Shown here in pieces: positions 1 to 7,135 of a DNA stretch of 11,081 bases (the stretch's first letter is position 1; every line of letters begins with the position of its first letter). Source of the stretch: an uncultured Lachnospiraceae bacterium (lineage in GTDB: Bacteria; Bacillota; Clostridia; Lachnospirales; Lachnospiraceae); the NCBI GenBank assembly GCA_902473545.1, contig CABRSG010000050.1, forward strand, positions 1-11,081, read 5' to 3'. The position numbers and the translations under genes were made by a program. Below the pieces are notes generated by a model that saw only the letters and a program-made list of their open reading frames with translations, was not told the DNA's origin and did not search any database.

Positions 1-604
1 CGCCCGCCTGTACGCAGCGATCTACAGATTCCCACGCAGGGTGCGCTTCATCAAACGGTTTTCCTACCCAGTAATGTGCTGTTTTAATCCCGACAACCGT
101 TTCATCAAACGTTTTCGCCATTGCGGCTGCAATTTCCGGATGAAATTCCCTGATATCCTGTTCGGAATCCAGATTCACCATCCCGCCGGAAGCAATGTTG
201 ATAAACGCCAGAATTCTTAAGCGGCTCTTATCGATCACCTCTTCCTTAAACCGGATAAAGTCCCGGCTTCCGCAGGTTCCCGCATCCACAGCCGTTGTCA
301 CGCCACTTTGAAACATATGCGCCTCCGGCTGGATCGTCGGCAAACCATCCCGCGCAACCGGAAATACAGGATAGATATGACAATGCATATCAATCAGCCC
401 CGGCGTCACGTAGCATCCTTCCACATTTACAACAGTGGCACTTCCGGCTTCTGATGCACGTGCCGCAGGATTCTCCTGCATTTGCTCTGAAATTTCTGCA
501 ATTTTTCCGTTTGAAATACGAATGTCCGCTTTTTTCTTCATGCTCTGCGATGGATCAAGCACGATCCCGCCCCGCAGAATAATATCTTTTGTCTGCTTAC
601 TCAT
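1..604 (-). CDS. Amidohydrolase/deacetylase-family metal-dependent hydrolase, C-terminus missing
   Basis: The first 201 residues of a TIM-barrel amidohydrolase are present; the rest lies beyond position 1. Residues 8-40 form the small N-terminal beta-domain typical of dihydroorotase/D-aminoacylase-like enzymes. The metal-binding HxH is H74-x-H76 in 'GLIDMHCH'. 'GVTTAVDAG' follows at 101-109, and K174 in 'VVGIKTAH' is the likely carboxylated, metal-bridging lysine. The 'RILAFINIASGG' stretch resembles the family of putative deacetylases often found beside DgaE-type PLP enzymes, which fits removal of an N-acyl group from an amino-sugar acid. The ATG at 604 is chosen because GGAG lies 8 nt upstream. 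It follows the lactonase gene by 20 bp as the last visible gene of the operon. The family is well supported. The substrate is inferred, and dihydroorotase or D-aminoacylase activity cannot be excluded. Confidence 0.85.
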   Translation of the reverse strand, partial: MSKQTKDIILRGGIVLDPSQSMKKKADIRISNGKIAEISEQMQENPAARASEAGSATVVNVEGCYVTPGLIDMHCHIYPVFPVARDGLPTIQPEAHMFQSGVTTAVDAGTCGSRDFIRFKEEVIDKSRLRILAFINIASGGMVNLDSEQDIREFHPEIAAAMAKTFDETVVGIKTAHYWVGKPFDEAHPAWESVDRCVQAG

Positions 605-624
605 CTGTCTCTCTCCATTCTCCT

Positions 625-1653
625 TCAGGCCGGCCATTTTTTTATCTCTGTGACACATGCCGCCCGCACAAGCGGCAAAGAATCCGCCGGACATAATCTT
701 CCTGACACATACGCTTCTTCTTTCGCGGACTGCACATCTCTTAACCGGCTTTCCCTGTTATCCGGCAAATGCTCTTCTGTCCACAAAAAACTGCAAAGTT
801 CATTGCTTCTCTCGCAGGCGGCAAATACAAGTCCCCCATCTGCACAGTGCAGGTGCCTCGGCCAGTGTCCCTGACAGTCCCATTCCCCAAGAAATATCAT
901 TTCTTTTGAGACATCGAATACCGCTATTGTATCTGCTCCGCGGTTTGCCACAAAGAGCTTTCCTTTTCTGTCAATGCAGGCTCCTCCCGGATAGTTCGCG
1001 GCGCTGCAGGCCTGTGTTGCCGGTCGGTAGACAAGCTTCCGGTACCAGTTTGATCCGCTCCCAAAAGCGACACTGTTTCCCCTCTCGTTGATCACAATCA
1101 TCTTTTGTGAGCTTTCATCATAAAGTACCTGACGCGGACCGCTGCCCGCTCTTAATGCGATCTGTTCCGGCTGCCCCACAAGTTTTTTCCCCTGCAAACG
1201 AAATTTCAAAAGAGCGTCCCCGCCAAGCTCCACTGCAAGCAGCTCATGTCCGCCCATACAGATACTTCCATGAATGTGAATGCCGTCATGATAACAGCAG
1301 GATATCCGTTCCAATTTGTAATCTGTTACGTACAGCTCTCCGCTCTGATAGCATCCTGCATACAATACCTGCCTTCCCGCCGTCAGATGACAAAGTCCCC
1401 TGCCGGAAAATTCTATCCTTTTCTCCGGCATCAGCCTTCCGTTTTCCACGCAAAAAGATGTAATAGCCGCCTTATCACTCAGCTCACTTGCCGCAAAAAG
1501 TTTTCCATCTGCTGCACATAAAAACGACGGACAATCTCCCTGTACAACAGCATCCCGTATTTCCATTTTTCCATCCGCATCCGCGGTAAAAAGCAGAATA
1601 TCCGCCGCTCTTCCATCTCCGTATCCGGATGCCGCATACCATTTTTGCTGCAT
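625..1653 (-). CDS. Lactonase family protein (6-phosphogluconolactonase-like beta-propeller)
   Basis: A 342-residue cytoplasmic protein with no signal peptide and the repeating blade pattern of the seven-bladed lactonase family. Motifs characteristic of the family are HxH at H126-H128, 'GSGPRQ' at 170-175, 'NYPGGACID' at 220-228, 'VANRGADTIAVF' at 235-246 and 'GHWPRHLH' at 262-269. Characterised members open 6-phosphogluconolactone or related sugar lactones. In this operon, with an SDR oxidoreductase and no phosphorylating enzyme, an unphosphorylated aldonolactone is a plausible substrate; that is inference. The ATG at 1653 has AAAGGA about 9 nt upstream. It lies 42 bp after the upstream RidA gene and 20 bp before the amidohydrolase. 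It carries 16 cysteines, many for a propeller of this kind. The motifs are somewhat divergent from classical Pgl, so a non-enzymatic propeller is possible. Confidence 0.8.
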   Translation of the reverse strand: MQQKWYAASGYGDGRAADILLFTADADGKMEIRDAVVQGDCPSFLCAADGKLFAASELSDKAAITSFCVENGRLMPEKRIEFSGRGLCHLTAGRQVLYAGCYQSGELYVTDYKLERISCCYHDGIHIHGSICMGGHELLAVELGGDALLKFRLQGKKLVGQPEQIALRAGSGPRQVLYDESSQKMIVINERGNSVAFGSGSNWYRKLVYRPATQACSAANYPGGACIDRKGKLFVANRGADTIAVFDVSKEMIFLGEWDCQGHWPRHLHCADGGLVFAACERSNELCSFLWTEEHLPDNRESRLRDVQSAKEEAYVSGRLCPADSLPLVRAACVTEIKKWPA

Positions 1654-1695
1654 ATCACATAATCCTTTACGTATTATCCGGCGCTTCTCTGCACC

Positions 1696-2160
1696 CTAAA
1701 GCACCTGCGCGATCACTTCTATTTCCACAGGAATATTCCCGTTCGGCAAATTATGTGTTCCCATAACGGTCCTTGCGTGATATCCCCTTTCCTCCAGGAC
1801 GTCTGCGATCGTATCGGAAAAACCATCAAACACCCCGTCCACATCGCAAAACCCCTCTGCGCAGTTTACAAGTCCAAAGGCCTTGATGATCCTCACATGA
1901 TCCAGTGAGCCAAGCGTATCCTTTAACGCACCGAGAATAATGATCGCGCACTCGCGCGCTGCCGCATAGCCTTCCTCCGGCGTTAAATCTTTTCCGATTC
2001 TTCCCTGGTACAGCGGCACTCCGGTGATCTGATCTTCCGGCCCATGTCCGGAAACATAGATCATATCATCCACCCGTCTCAGCAGAACAATTCCCCGCTT
2101 CTTTCGGTACTGCGGCTCTGTCTCTGCGCCATCTATGATAATTTTATTAATGCTGTCCAC
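1696..2160 (-). CDS. RidA-family protein, copy 1 (reactive enamine/imine deaminase)
   Basis: A 154-residue RidA/YjgF/UK114 homologue, longer than the roughly 128-residue archetype and resembling the longer Rid subgroup with an N-terminal extension. Core motifs are 'DDMIYVSGHGP', 'AFGLVN' and, near the end, 'HARTVMGTHNLP' then 'PVEIEVIA'. R130 corresponds to the catalytic arginine (R105 of E. coli RidA), and E146 to E120. The archetypal C107 position is Val. Rid proteins hydrolyse 2-imino/2-enamino acids released by PLP enzymes, which fits the PLP lyase encoded upstream in the operon. The start is set at GTG 2160: AGGAGG at 2169-2174 is 8 nt upstream, whereas an earlier in-frame GTG at 2169 would overlap that Shine-Dalgarno. 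It is paralogous along its whole length to the gene directly upstream. Family certain; substrate unknown. Confidence 0.88.
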   Translation of the reverse strand: MDSINKIIIDGAETEPQYRKKRGIVLLRRVDDMIYVSGHGPEDQITGVPLYQGRIGKDLTPEEGYAAARECAIIILGALKDTLGSLDHVRIIKAFGLVNCAEGFCDVDGVFDGFSDTIADVLEERGYHARTVMGTHNLPNGNIPVEIEVIAQVL

Positions 2161-2199
2161 TTTACGCACCTCCTATATTTCACGCTCTGTCGACAAATT

Positions 2200-2667
2200 T
2201 TATTTACGGATGCGTACGATCGCTTCCACCACGACCGGAACATTCTGAGGCAATGCGAAAGCTCCCATAGCCGAGCGCGCATGCTGCCCGCGTCTTCCGA
2301 AAACCTCTACCATCAGATCAGAAAATCCGTTCATAACTGCAGGCTGACCGGAAAAATCTCCGGCGCTGTTTACAAGCCCAAGCGCTTTCACAAAATAGTC
2401 CACCCGATCCAGTTCTCCAATGTAATCCTTAATAGTGGCAAGCATGTTCAGCCCGCAGAGACGCGCCGCCTGGTATGCCGTTTCCACATCGACATCTGCT
2501 CCAACCTTTCCCGTATAAACCGGTTTTCCCTCTGTATCCACCGGCAGATGTGCCGATAAATACAGCATATCGTCCTTGAGTACCGCATCAACAGCTCCCT
2601 TTCCCTTTCGGTCGCGTACCGGCAGCGAGATTCCAAGCTGTTCTATTCTTTTTCCTGTTTCACCCAT
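2200..2667 (-). CDS. RidA-family protein, copy 2, conserved Glu replaced by Val
   Basis: A 155-residue RidA/YjgF homologue clearly related to the neighbouring copy over its full length ('DDMLYLSAHLP', 'KALGLVN', 'HARSAMGAFALP'). The arginine that binds the carboxylate of the imino acid is present as R131. The position matching E. coli RidA E120, which is Glu (E146) in copy 1, is V146 in 'PVVVEAI'; only the second acidic residue (E148) remains. This suggests altered catalysis, a different substrate, or a partner role in a mixed trimer. The start is ATG 2667, placed 9 nt after AGGAGG (2677-2682). An upstream in-frame TTG would put that Shine-Dalgarno inside the gene. It lies 47 bp downstream of the permease gene and 39 bp before copy 1. 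Family assignment is firm; whether it is active as a deaminase is open. Confidence 0.86.
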   Translation of the reverse strand: MGETGKRIEQLGISLPVRDRKGKGAVDAVLKDDMLYLSAHLPVDTEGKPVYTGKVGADVDVETAYQAARLCGLNMLATIKDYIGELDRVDYFVKALGLVNSAGDFSGQPAVMNGFSDLMVEVFGRRGQHARSAMGAFALPQNVPVVVEAIVRIRK

Positions 2668-2714
2668 ATTTTTCTTCCTCCTAGTCAATTTAATAGCTTT
2701 CTAATAAATGTAAC

Positions 2715-3557
2715 CTACCCCTTTACGGCCCCTGCCGCTAACCCCTCCACAAATTGCTTTTGTACCATCATAAATATCGCTATGATCGGAACGGTGATCA
2801 CCATAGCCGCTGCCATTGTGCTGCCCCAGTCCACTTTAAAAAAAGATGAAAACTCATTTAAGGCTATCGGAACCGTAATGCTTGCCGTACTTCGTGTCAG
2901 AACATTGGCAAGTGCAAATTCATTCCAGGAAGAGATAAAAGCATAAATCCCGGTTGCCGCCAATGCCGGTTTCAAAAGAGGCAGCACAATCCTGATAATT
3001 GTCTGCATTGTAGAACAGCCATCCATGATCGCCGCTTCCTCTATTTCTTTCGGGATGCCTTTAAAATATCCCTTCGCCATCCATGTGACCAGCGGAAGGC
3101 TGATCACCAGATGCGCGATCGCCAGACCCAACTTTGTATCTACCAATCCCACTTCATTTTCCATATAGTAAAGCGGTATCATCAGTACCGTCAGAGGCAG
3201 CATCTGACTGATCAGCATAAACAGGGAAAGCACTCTGTTTCCCCGAAAAGAAAACCTCGCAAATGCATAGCCCGCACTGCCGCCCAGAAGCAAAGCAATA
3301 AAGGTTGTCATTACGCCTACCAGAACGCTGTTTTTAAATGCATTTGGAATAGAGCTGTCAAACAGTACATTACGATAATTTGACAGGGTTGGATTCAGCG
3401 GTATCCAGCGCGGCGGATTTGCAAAAATCTCCGTCGTCGGCTTTATAGATGTGGACAACACCCATCCGATCGGGAGGATCGTAAGCAGCAGCGCCAGGAT
3501 CAATACAAGATATGCCAAAATATTCAGTACTTTTTCATAGAATCTTTTCCGGCTCAT
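2715..3557 (-). CDS. Carbohydrate ABC transporter permease (CUT1, MalG-type)
   Basis: A 280-residue inner-membrane subunit of a binding-protein-dependent sugar importer. It begins with a short basic cytoplasmic end and a first membrane helix at about 11-35. A periplasm-type loop containing 'WIPLNPTLSNYRNV' follows, a hallmark of MalG-like permeases. Further helices are at about 75-100, 108-130, 142-162, 196-216 and 248-268. The EAA loop that contacts the ATPase is at 171-193 ('EIEEAAIMDG' then 'RIVLP'). The start is ATG 3557, with AGGAGG at 3565-3570 seven nt upstream and embedded in the last codons of the preceding permease gene. A GTG at 3563 would lie right against the Shine-Dalgarno. The 2-bp gap and embedded ribosome site suggest translational coupling with the partner permease. 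No ATPase gene is present, so a shared MsiK/UgpC-type ATPase is presumably used. Confidence 0.93.
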   Translation of the reverse strand: MSRKRFYEKVLNILAYLVLILALLLTILPIGWVLSTSIKPTTEIFANPPRWIPLNPTLSNYRNVLFDSSIPNAFKNSVLVGVMTTFIALLLGGSAGYAFARFSFRGNRVLSLFMLISQMLPLTVLMIPLYYMENEVGLVDTKLGLAIAHLVISLPLVTWMAKGYFKGIPKEIEEAAIMDGCSTMQTIIRIVLPLLKPALAATGIYAFISSWNEFALANVLTRSTASITVPIALNEFSSFFKVDWGSTMAAAMVITVPIIAIFMMVQKQFVEGLAAGAVKG

Positions 3558-3559
3558 CC

Positions 3560-4426
3560 TCACTCCTCCTTTATCACAAACTTCACATATAATACGGCAA
3601 ATATCATGGTGGTAAGCAGCTGCATCACCGCGCTCGCAGAAGCGCCGTTAAGATTCAGTATCTTAAACTGGTTATAGACCAGCAGCGATAATGTGGTTGT
3701 ATTTTGACCGCCCGACGTCATGATCCAGATCAGCGAAAATTCATTGATCGCCCACACCAGCAGCATCAGTATACAGATAAAACTGATATCCTTCAAAAGA
3801 GGCATCGTGATATATCGCATTTTCTGCCACCAGCTTGCCCCATCGAGGTCAGCGCTCTCATACAGATCCGCCGGAAGCTGCTGCAGCCCAGCCGTCATCA
3901 TCAGCATTACATAGGGCGAACACGCCCATATCTGAACGATGATCAGGGAAAGCATTGCAAACTGCGGCGTCGTCAGCCAGGGAACCGGTTCTTTGATCAC
4001 ACCCAGACTCTGCAGAATATGATTTGCCATTCCGCCGTCTGTTGTCAGCAGCCATTTCCACGCCGTCGCCTTCACTACCCCCGGAATGATCCAGGCGATA
4101 AAGATCCCGCTTCTCCAGAAGCCTTTAAAGCGGATCCCCTTTCTGTGAATCAGCATTGCGTACAATGTGCCAAGTCCAAATGAAAAAATCACGGTGCTCA
4201 GCGTCCACTTTACAGTATTCAAAACCGCTTTCACAAACTGTGGATTATGGAATAGCCGTTGATAATTATAGAAACCGGCAAATGCCCCTCCCGCGGATTG
4301 ATCTGTAAAGCTCATCCGAAAAATATAAAACAATGGATAAGCGATCAGCAGCATTGTCACAATTACTCCCGGAAGAATAAAAGGAAGTGCTTTTTTCTCA
4401 TCTCTGGTTAATATCTGTCTTTTCAT
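3560..4426 (-). CDS. Sugar ABC transporter permease (CUT1, MalF-type)
   Basis: A 288-residue membrane protein, partner of the MalG-type permease just downstream. Membrane helices are visible at about 14-36, 70-93, 104-122, 157-180, 214-235 and 264-284. The EAA ATPase-contact loop lies at 189-209 ('YESADLDGASWWQKMRYITMP'-like, matching the EAA---G---------I-LP pattern). Its N-terminal end is short, without the long extra domain of E. coli MalF, as is usual in Firmicutes. The start is the second of two adjacent ATG codons (4426): AAGGAG at 4433-4438 is 6 nt from it but only 3 nt from the ATG at 4429, so one extra Met is possible. The 75-78 bp upstream of the start separate it from the binding-protein gene and hold a stem-loop that may lower permease expression. 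Confidence 0.93.
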   Translation of the reverse strand: MKRQILTRDEKKALPFILPGVIVTMLLIAYPLFYIFRMSFTDQSAGGAFAGFYNYQRLFHNPQFVKAVLNTVKWTLSTVIFSFGLGTLYAMLIHRKGIRFKGFWRSGIFIAWIIPGVVKATAWKWLLTTDGGMANHILQSLGVIKEPVPWLTTPQFAMLSLIIVQIWACSPYVMLMMTAGLQQLPADLYESADLDGASWWQKMRYITMPLLKDISFICILMLLVWAINEFSLIWIMTSGGQNTTTLSLLVYNQFKILNLNGASASAVMQLLTTMIFAVLYVKFVIKEE

Positions 4427-4457
4427 CATATGCTCCTTTCTCTTCCGAGAGTAGTTT

Positions 4458-4502
4458 CGTGCTCCGTGCACTTTACCGTCAGGGCAAATGCCGTGCAGCA
4501 CG
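4458..4502 (-). promoter_or_regulatory. Intergenic stem-loop between binding protein and permeases
   Basis: In the gap after the binding-protein stop codon, CGTGCT at 4458-4463 pairs with AGCACG at 4497-4502. After a 4-nt bulge, GCAC at 4468-4471 pairs with GTGC at 4493-4496. A small extra hairpin, GGCA-AA-TGCC, sits within the loop at 4483-4492. There is no run of T after it, so it is not a standard terminator. Stem-loops in this position are known in sugar-importer operons to protect the binding-protein message or limit read-through into the permeases. That role here is inferred. Confidence 0.5.
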
Positions 4503-4504
4503 TT

Positions 4505-5746
4505 TTACCATGCAAGCAGCGCGTCGATATCCGCTGTCATAGCCTCGCACGCCTCATCCACTGTCATACTTCCTGAAACAGCGCTCTGAATATAGCTGTA
4601 AATGATCGGTTCCATTTCCGCCCAGTTCTCGTAAGTCGGTTCCGCCTTGGAATTATTCAGCTGCTCGGTAAACGGTTTTAATTCCTCGCTTGCGAACTGC
4701 TCATATTCCATTGCTGTCTTGCTTGCCGGGAAAGAATCTGTTAGCCGCGCCTGGTTTTCCGGCGTTGTGATATAGGCAAGGAATTTTGCCGCCGCCTCTT
4801 TATTTTCGCTGTTCTTTGCCATGGATACGCACCATCCGTTTGCGGTTGTACAGCCCATGCCGCCGTCGCCCGGAATAACTGCCGTTTTAAAGTTAAGATC
4901 CGGATAATCCGTCTTTAAGGTATCCACATCAAATGGTCCGGTAAAGTTAAACGCAAGCTGGCCTGATCCAAACATATCTCTCATTTTTGTGTTATCGATC
5001 TCTGCGCTGCTCGGCGAAGCGTATCCCTCCTGGATGGAGCTGACAATATTATTCAGCGCCTTTTTGGCTGCATCGCTGTTTAACAGACACTTTGTCTCAT
5101 CTTCATTTAAAATATCGCCGCCATAAGTGTAAATCTGCTGCACCAGTCTGGTTGCCGCATTTGCCTGATTGCCAAGCGGCCATGCAAACGCATACACACC
5201 ATCCTGCGCAAGCGCTTTGCTCATCTCCACCATTTCCTCCCAGTCGGTCGGGAACTCCTCGTACCCCGCTGCACTCAGCAGATCAACATTGTAATAGATA
5301 CCGGATCCATCATAGCGGAACGGAACCCCGTATATCTCATCCTCCACCGACGTAATCTCCAGCGCAGGCTCCAGAATATCATCAAAGTTAATCCCTGCCG
5401 CACTGCCAGACTCTTTCAGCGGCTCCAGCAGATCCTTTTTTGCAAACGGCGCCACATCCGTCAGCAGGATCGTAAACAGCTCCGGTGCATTCTTCGCACT
5501 GATCGCTGTTGTGATCTTGCTTTTATAGGTATCCCAATCTGTCACAACGATTTCCACTTTAATGTCAGGATTTTCAGCCTCAAACTCCGCTGCCATCTCC
5601 CGGCTCTCTGTCTCATCCCAGTTTGGCGTCCACCATTCAATCGTTGTCTGCTCTGCGGCTGCTCCGATTCCGATAAGTCCTGTCAGCATTGCTGCCGTAA
5701 ACACGCCTGCCGCTGCTTTTTTTGCCGTCCATTTCCAGTTTTTCAT
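4505..5746 (-). CDS. Extracellular sugar-binding protein of the ABC importer, no lipobox
   Basis: A 413-residue family 1 solute-binding protein. Typical features are 'TIEWWTPNWDETE' after the leader, 'FEAENPDIKVEI' and 'AISAKNAPELFTI' in the first lobe, 'YGVPFRYDGSGIYYN' near 140-155, 'FNFTGPFDV' in the middle, and 'NGWCVSMAKNSENKEAAAKFLAYI' in the second lobe. The leader has Lys residues (K2, K5, K9, K10) followed by a hydrophobic run to about residue 31, ending 'GIGAAAEQT'. It lacks the L-x-G-C lipobox that anchors most Gram-positive binding proteins, and no Cys occurs in or near the leader. The protein is therefore either released after A-x-A cleavage or held by an uncleaved leader. ATG 5746 has AAGGAGG 7 nt upstream. 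Binding-site aromatics (W38, W39) suit a carbohydrate ligand. It follows the epimerase gene by 46 bp. Confidence 0.93.
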   Translation of the reverse strand: MKNWKWTAKKAAAGVFTAAMLTGLIGIGAAAEQTTIEWWTPNWDETESREMAAEFEAENPDIKVEIVVTDWDTYKSKITTAISAKNAPELFTILLTDVAPFAKKDLLEPLKESGSAAGINFDDILEPALEITSVEDEIYGVPFRYDGSGIYYNVDLLSAAGYEEFPTDWEEMVEMSKALAQDGVYAFAWPLGNQANAATRLVQQIYTYGGDILNEDETKCLLNSDAAKKALNNIVSSIQEGYASPSSAEIDNTKMRDMFGSGQLAFNFTGPFDVDTLKTDYPDLNFKTAVIPGDGGMGCTTANGWCVSMAKNSENKEAAAKFLAYITTPENQARLTDSFPASKTAMEYEQFASEELKPFTEQLNNSKAEPTYENWAEMEPIIYSYIQSAVSGSMTVDEACEAMTADIDALLAW

Positions 5747-5792
5747 CTGTTTTCCTCCTTTTTTACTCCGCTTCTTTTCTTCCGGAAATCTC

Positions 5793-7037
5793 TTACTGTG
5801 CCTGGGAAAGATAGTCCTTTAGCAATACCGTTAATTGCATCAGACACCTCGGTACATGATATGGTCCCTTTAATTCAAATCCCTTTTTGTCAGACCGTAC
5901 TGCTCCATCTCTCTTCAAAATACTGTACCATTCCCCAACTTCCCGATCCCTGAAGTAATTCTGCACATAATCATACAGCTTCAGGAAATAAGCATAGTGT
6001 CTCTCGTTTTCATTATATAAAGCACTCATCGCAAGCGCATTCAGCCCCTCTGCCTGCACCCACCAGATCTTATCGTCCCATGCCGCCGGAATTCCTGCGT
6101 AATCATTTACCAGAAATCTCTGCTGCGGAATTGTCTTTTCCACATCCACATGCTGATAAAATCCTCCATACGTTTCATCGTAGCAGCGGGCAATTACCCA
6201 GTCCAGTATAGTTTCTGCGCGTTTTATATAAGTCGTATGTCCGCACTCTCTGCCTGCTCTCATGGAAAACCACAGGGATTCCATCGTATGACCGGCATCA
6301 ATCAACCTCCCTTCTCCCTCCGGTTTTGGTTTTCCATCCGCTCCTATATATTCAAATGGTGCTTTATATTCATCATTCGCGAATTCATACAATGATTTTT
6401 TTACGCAATCCTGCAGGATATCATCGTACAGATTCCCAAAAACGGCCCGACTCTCAAGCGCTACTAAAAGTGTCATAAAATTTATTGCATGCTTCTGCCA
6501 TCCAGGCTCAATTCCTTCCGCCTGCAACACGTCCGGCCTGCGCACATTCCCGAATAATGTTTCACTCAGCAAACGGGCAAACGCGATGTCCTGCTCCGCC
6601 GCCTGTTCTTTGCAGGCGACTATGTATTCATACAAGCCTTTTACTGCAAAATGGTCAGTGAAAATGGACGTTGCTCCCTCCAGGACTTCGCCGCTGCGCG
6701 ACATCATATGCGCAAAACGCCCATCTCCGAGGTAAAAACTGCCTTTCATAAATTCCCGTCCGGCCTTTGCAATCTCCCGCCACTCCTCTTTTGGTTCAAT
6801 ATGGTTGTACAATGCCGCAAATAAATACATCGTCCTTCCGACAAACCATCCCGGCTTTCTGTCATCCTCCAGCCTTCCCCGACGATCGAAGCAATTCAGA
6901 TATCCCGGATACGTTTCATCCAATATCCGCTCCTGCCAAAACGGGATATTTTCCTGCAGAAGCTCCTCCCGGATCTGCTTCAGAAGCTGCCGCAATTGTT
7001 TTTCATGCCTTCCGTAAAACTCTGACTTTTTCTCCAT
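5793..7037 (-). CDS. AGE-family sugar epimerase/isomerase
   Basis: A 414-residue protein of the N-acylglucosamine 2-epimerase superfamily, an (alpha/alpha)6 barrel; length is normal for the family. Landmarks are 'FWQERILDETYPGYLN' near the N-terminus (F33-N48), 'KPGWFVGRTMYLF' (61-73), 'DAGHTMESLW' with H250 and E253, 'KIWWVQAEGLNAL' with E330, and 'KGPYHVPRCLM' with H394. The two histidines match the conserved catalytic pair. Members interconvert N-acylglucosamine/N-acylmannosamine, epimerise the reducing end of disaccharides, or isomerise mannose or sulfoquinovose; sequence alone does not decide which. ATG 7037 is preferred over ATG 7049 because GGAG (7044-7047) lies 6 nt before it. The gap before this gene contains an operator at 7105-7118, so it may be the first gene of a separately modulated half of the operon. 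Confidence 0.87.
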   Translation of the reverse strand: MEKKSEFYGRHEKQLRQLLKQIREELLQENIPFWQERILDETYPGYLNCFDRRGRLEDDRKPGWFVGRTMYLFAALYNHIEPKEEWREIAKAGREFMKGSFYLGDGRFAHMMSRSGEVLEGATSIFTDHFAVKGLYEYIVACKEQAAEQDIAFARLLSETLFGNVRRPDVLQAEGIEPGWQKHAINFMTLLVALESRAVFGNLYDDILQDCVKKSLYEFANDEYKAPFEYIGADGKPKPEGEGRLIDAGHTMESLWFSMRAGRECGHTTYIKRAETILDWVIARCYDETYGGFYQHVDVEKTIPQQRFLVNDYAGIPAAWDDKIWWVQAEGLNALAMSALYNENERHYAYFLKLYDYVQNYFRDREVGEWYSILKRDGAVRSDKKGFELKGPYHVPRCLMQLTVLLKDYLSQAQ

Positions 7038-7104
7038 GTATCTCTCCATTCTGCCTATAATAACAAATTTATTTCAAAACACTTTCTTCCGGCATATTTT
7101 TCTA

Positions 7105-7118
7105 TGCAAACGTTTACA
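7105..7118. promoter_or_regulatory. Intra-operon LacI/CcpA-type operator (TGCAAACGTTTACA)
   Basis: This 14-bp near-palindrome is identical to the operator at 10156-10169 and differs by one base from the perfect palindrome at 10109-10122. It fits the LacI-family/cre pattern TGNAAACGTTTNCA. It lies between the PLP-enzyme and epimerase genes, about 70-80 bp before the epimerase start. I see no convincing sigma-A promoter in this gap, so it may act as a transcription roadblock, as an auxiliary operator, or with a weak promoter not recognised here. Confidence 0.75.
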
Positions 7119-7135
7119 TTTTCTGGTAAAAATTT

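Noticed and set aside
601..618. Five-codon mini-ORF (minus strand) just ahead of the amidohydrolase, ending in an ATGA-type overlap
   Set aside because: AAGGAG is only about 1 nt from its ATG, too close for initiation; the GGAG inside it serves the real start at 604.
2690..2709. AT-rich imperfect inverted repeat (TTTAATAG-CTTT-CTAATAAA) between permease and RidA copy 2
   Set aside because: It has one mismatch in eight pairs, almost all A-T, and no supporting context; likely chance in an AT-rich gap.
7050..7135. A second sigma-A promoter before the epimerase gene
   Set aside because: TATTAT occurs just upstream of the gene, but no -35-like hexamer sits 16-18 bp before it.
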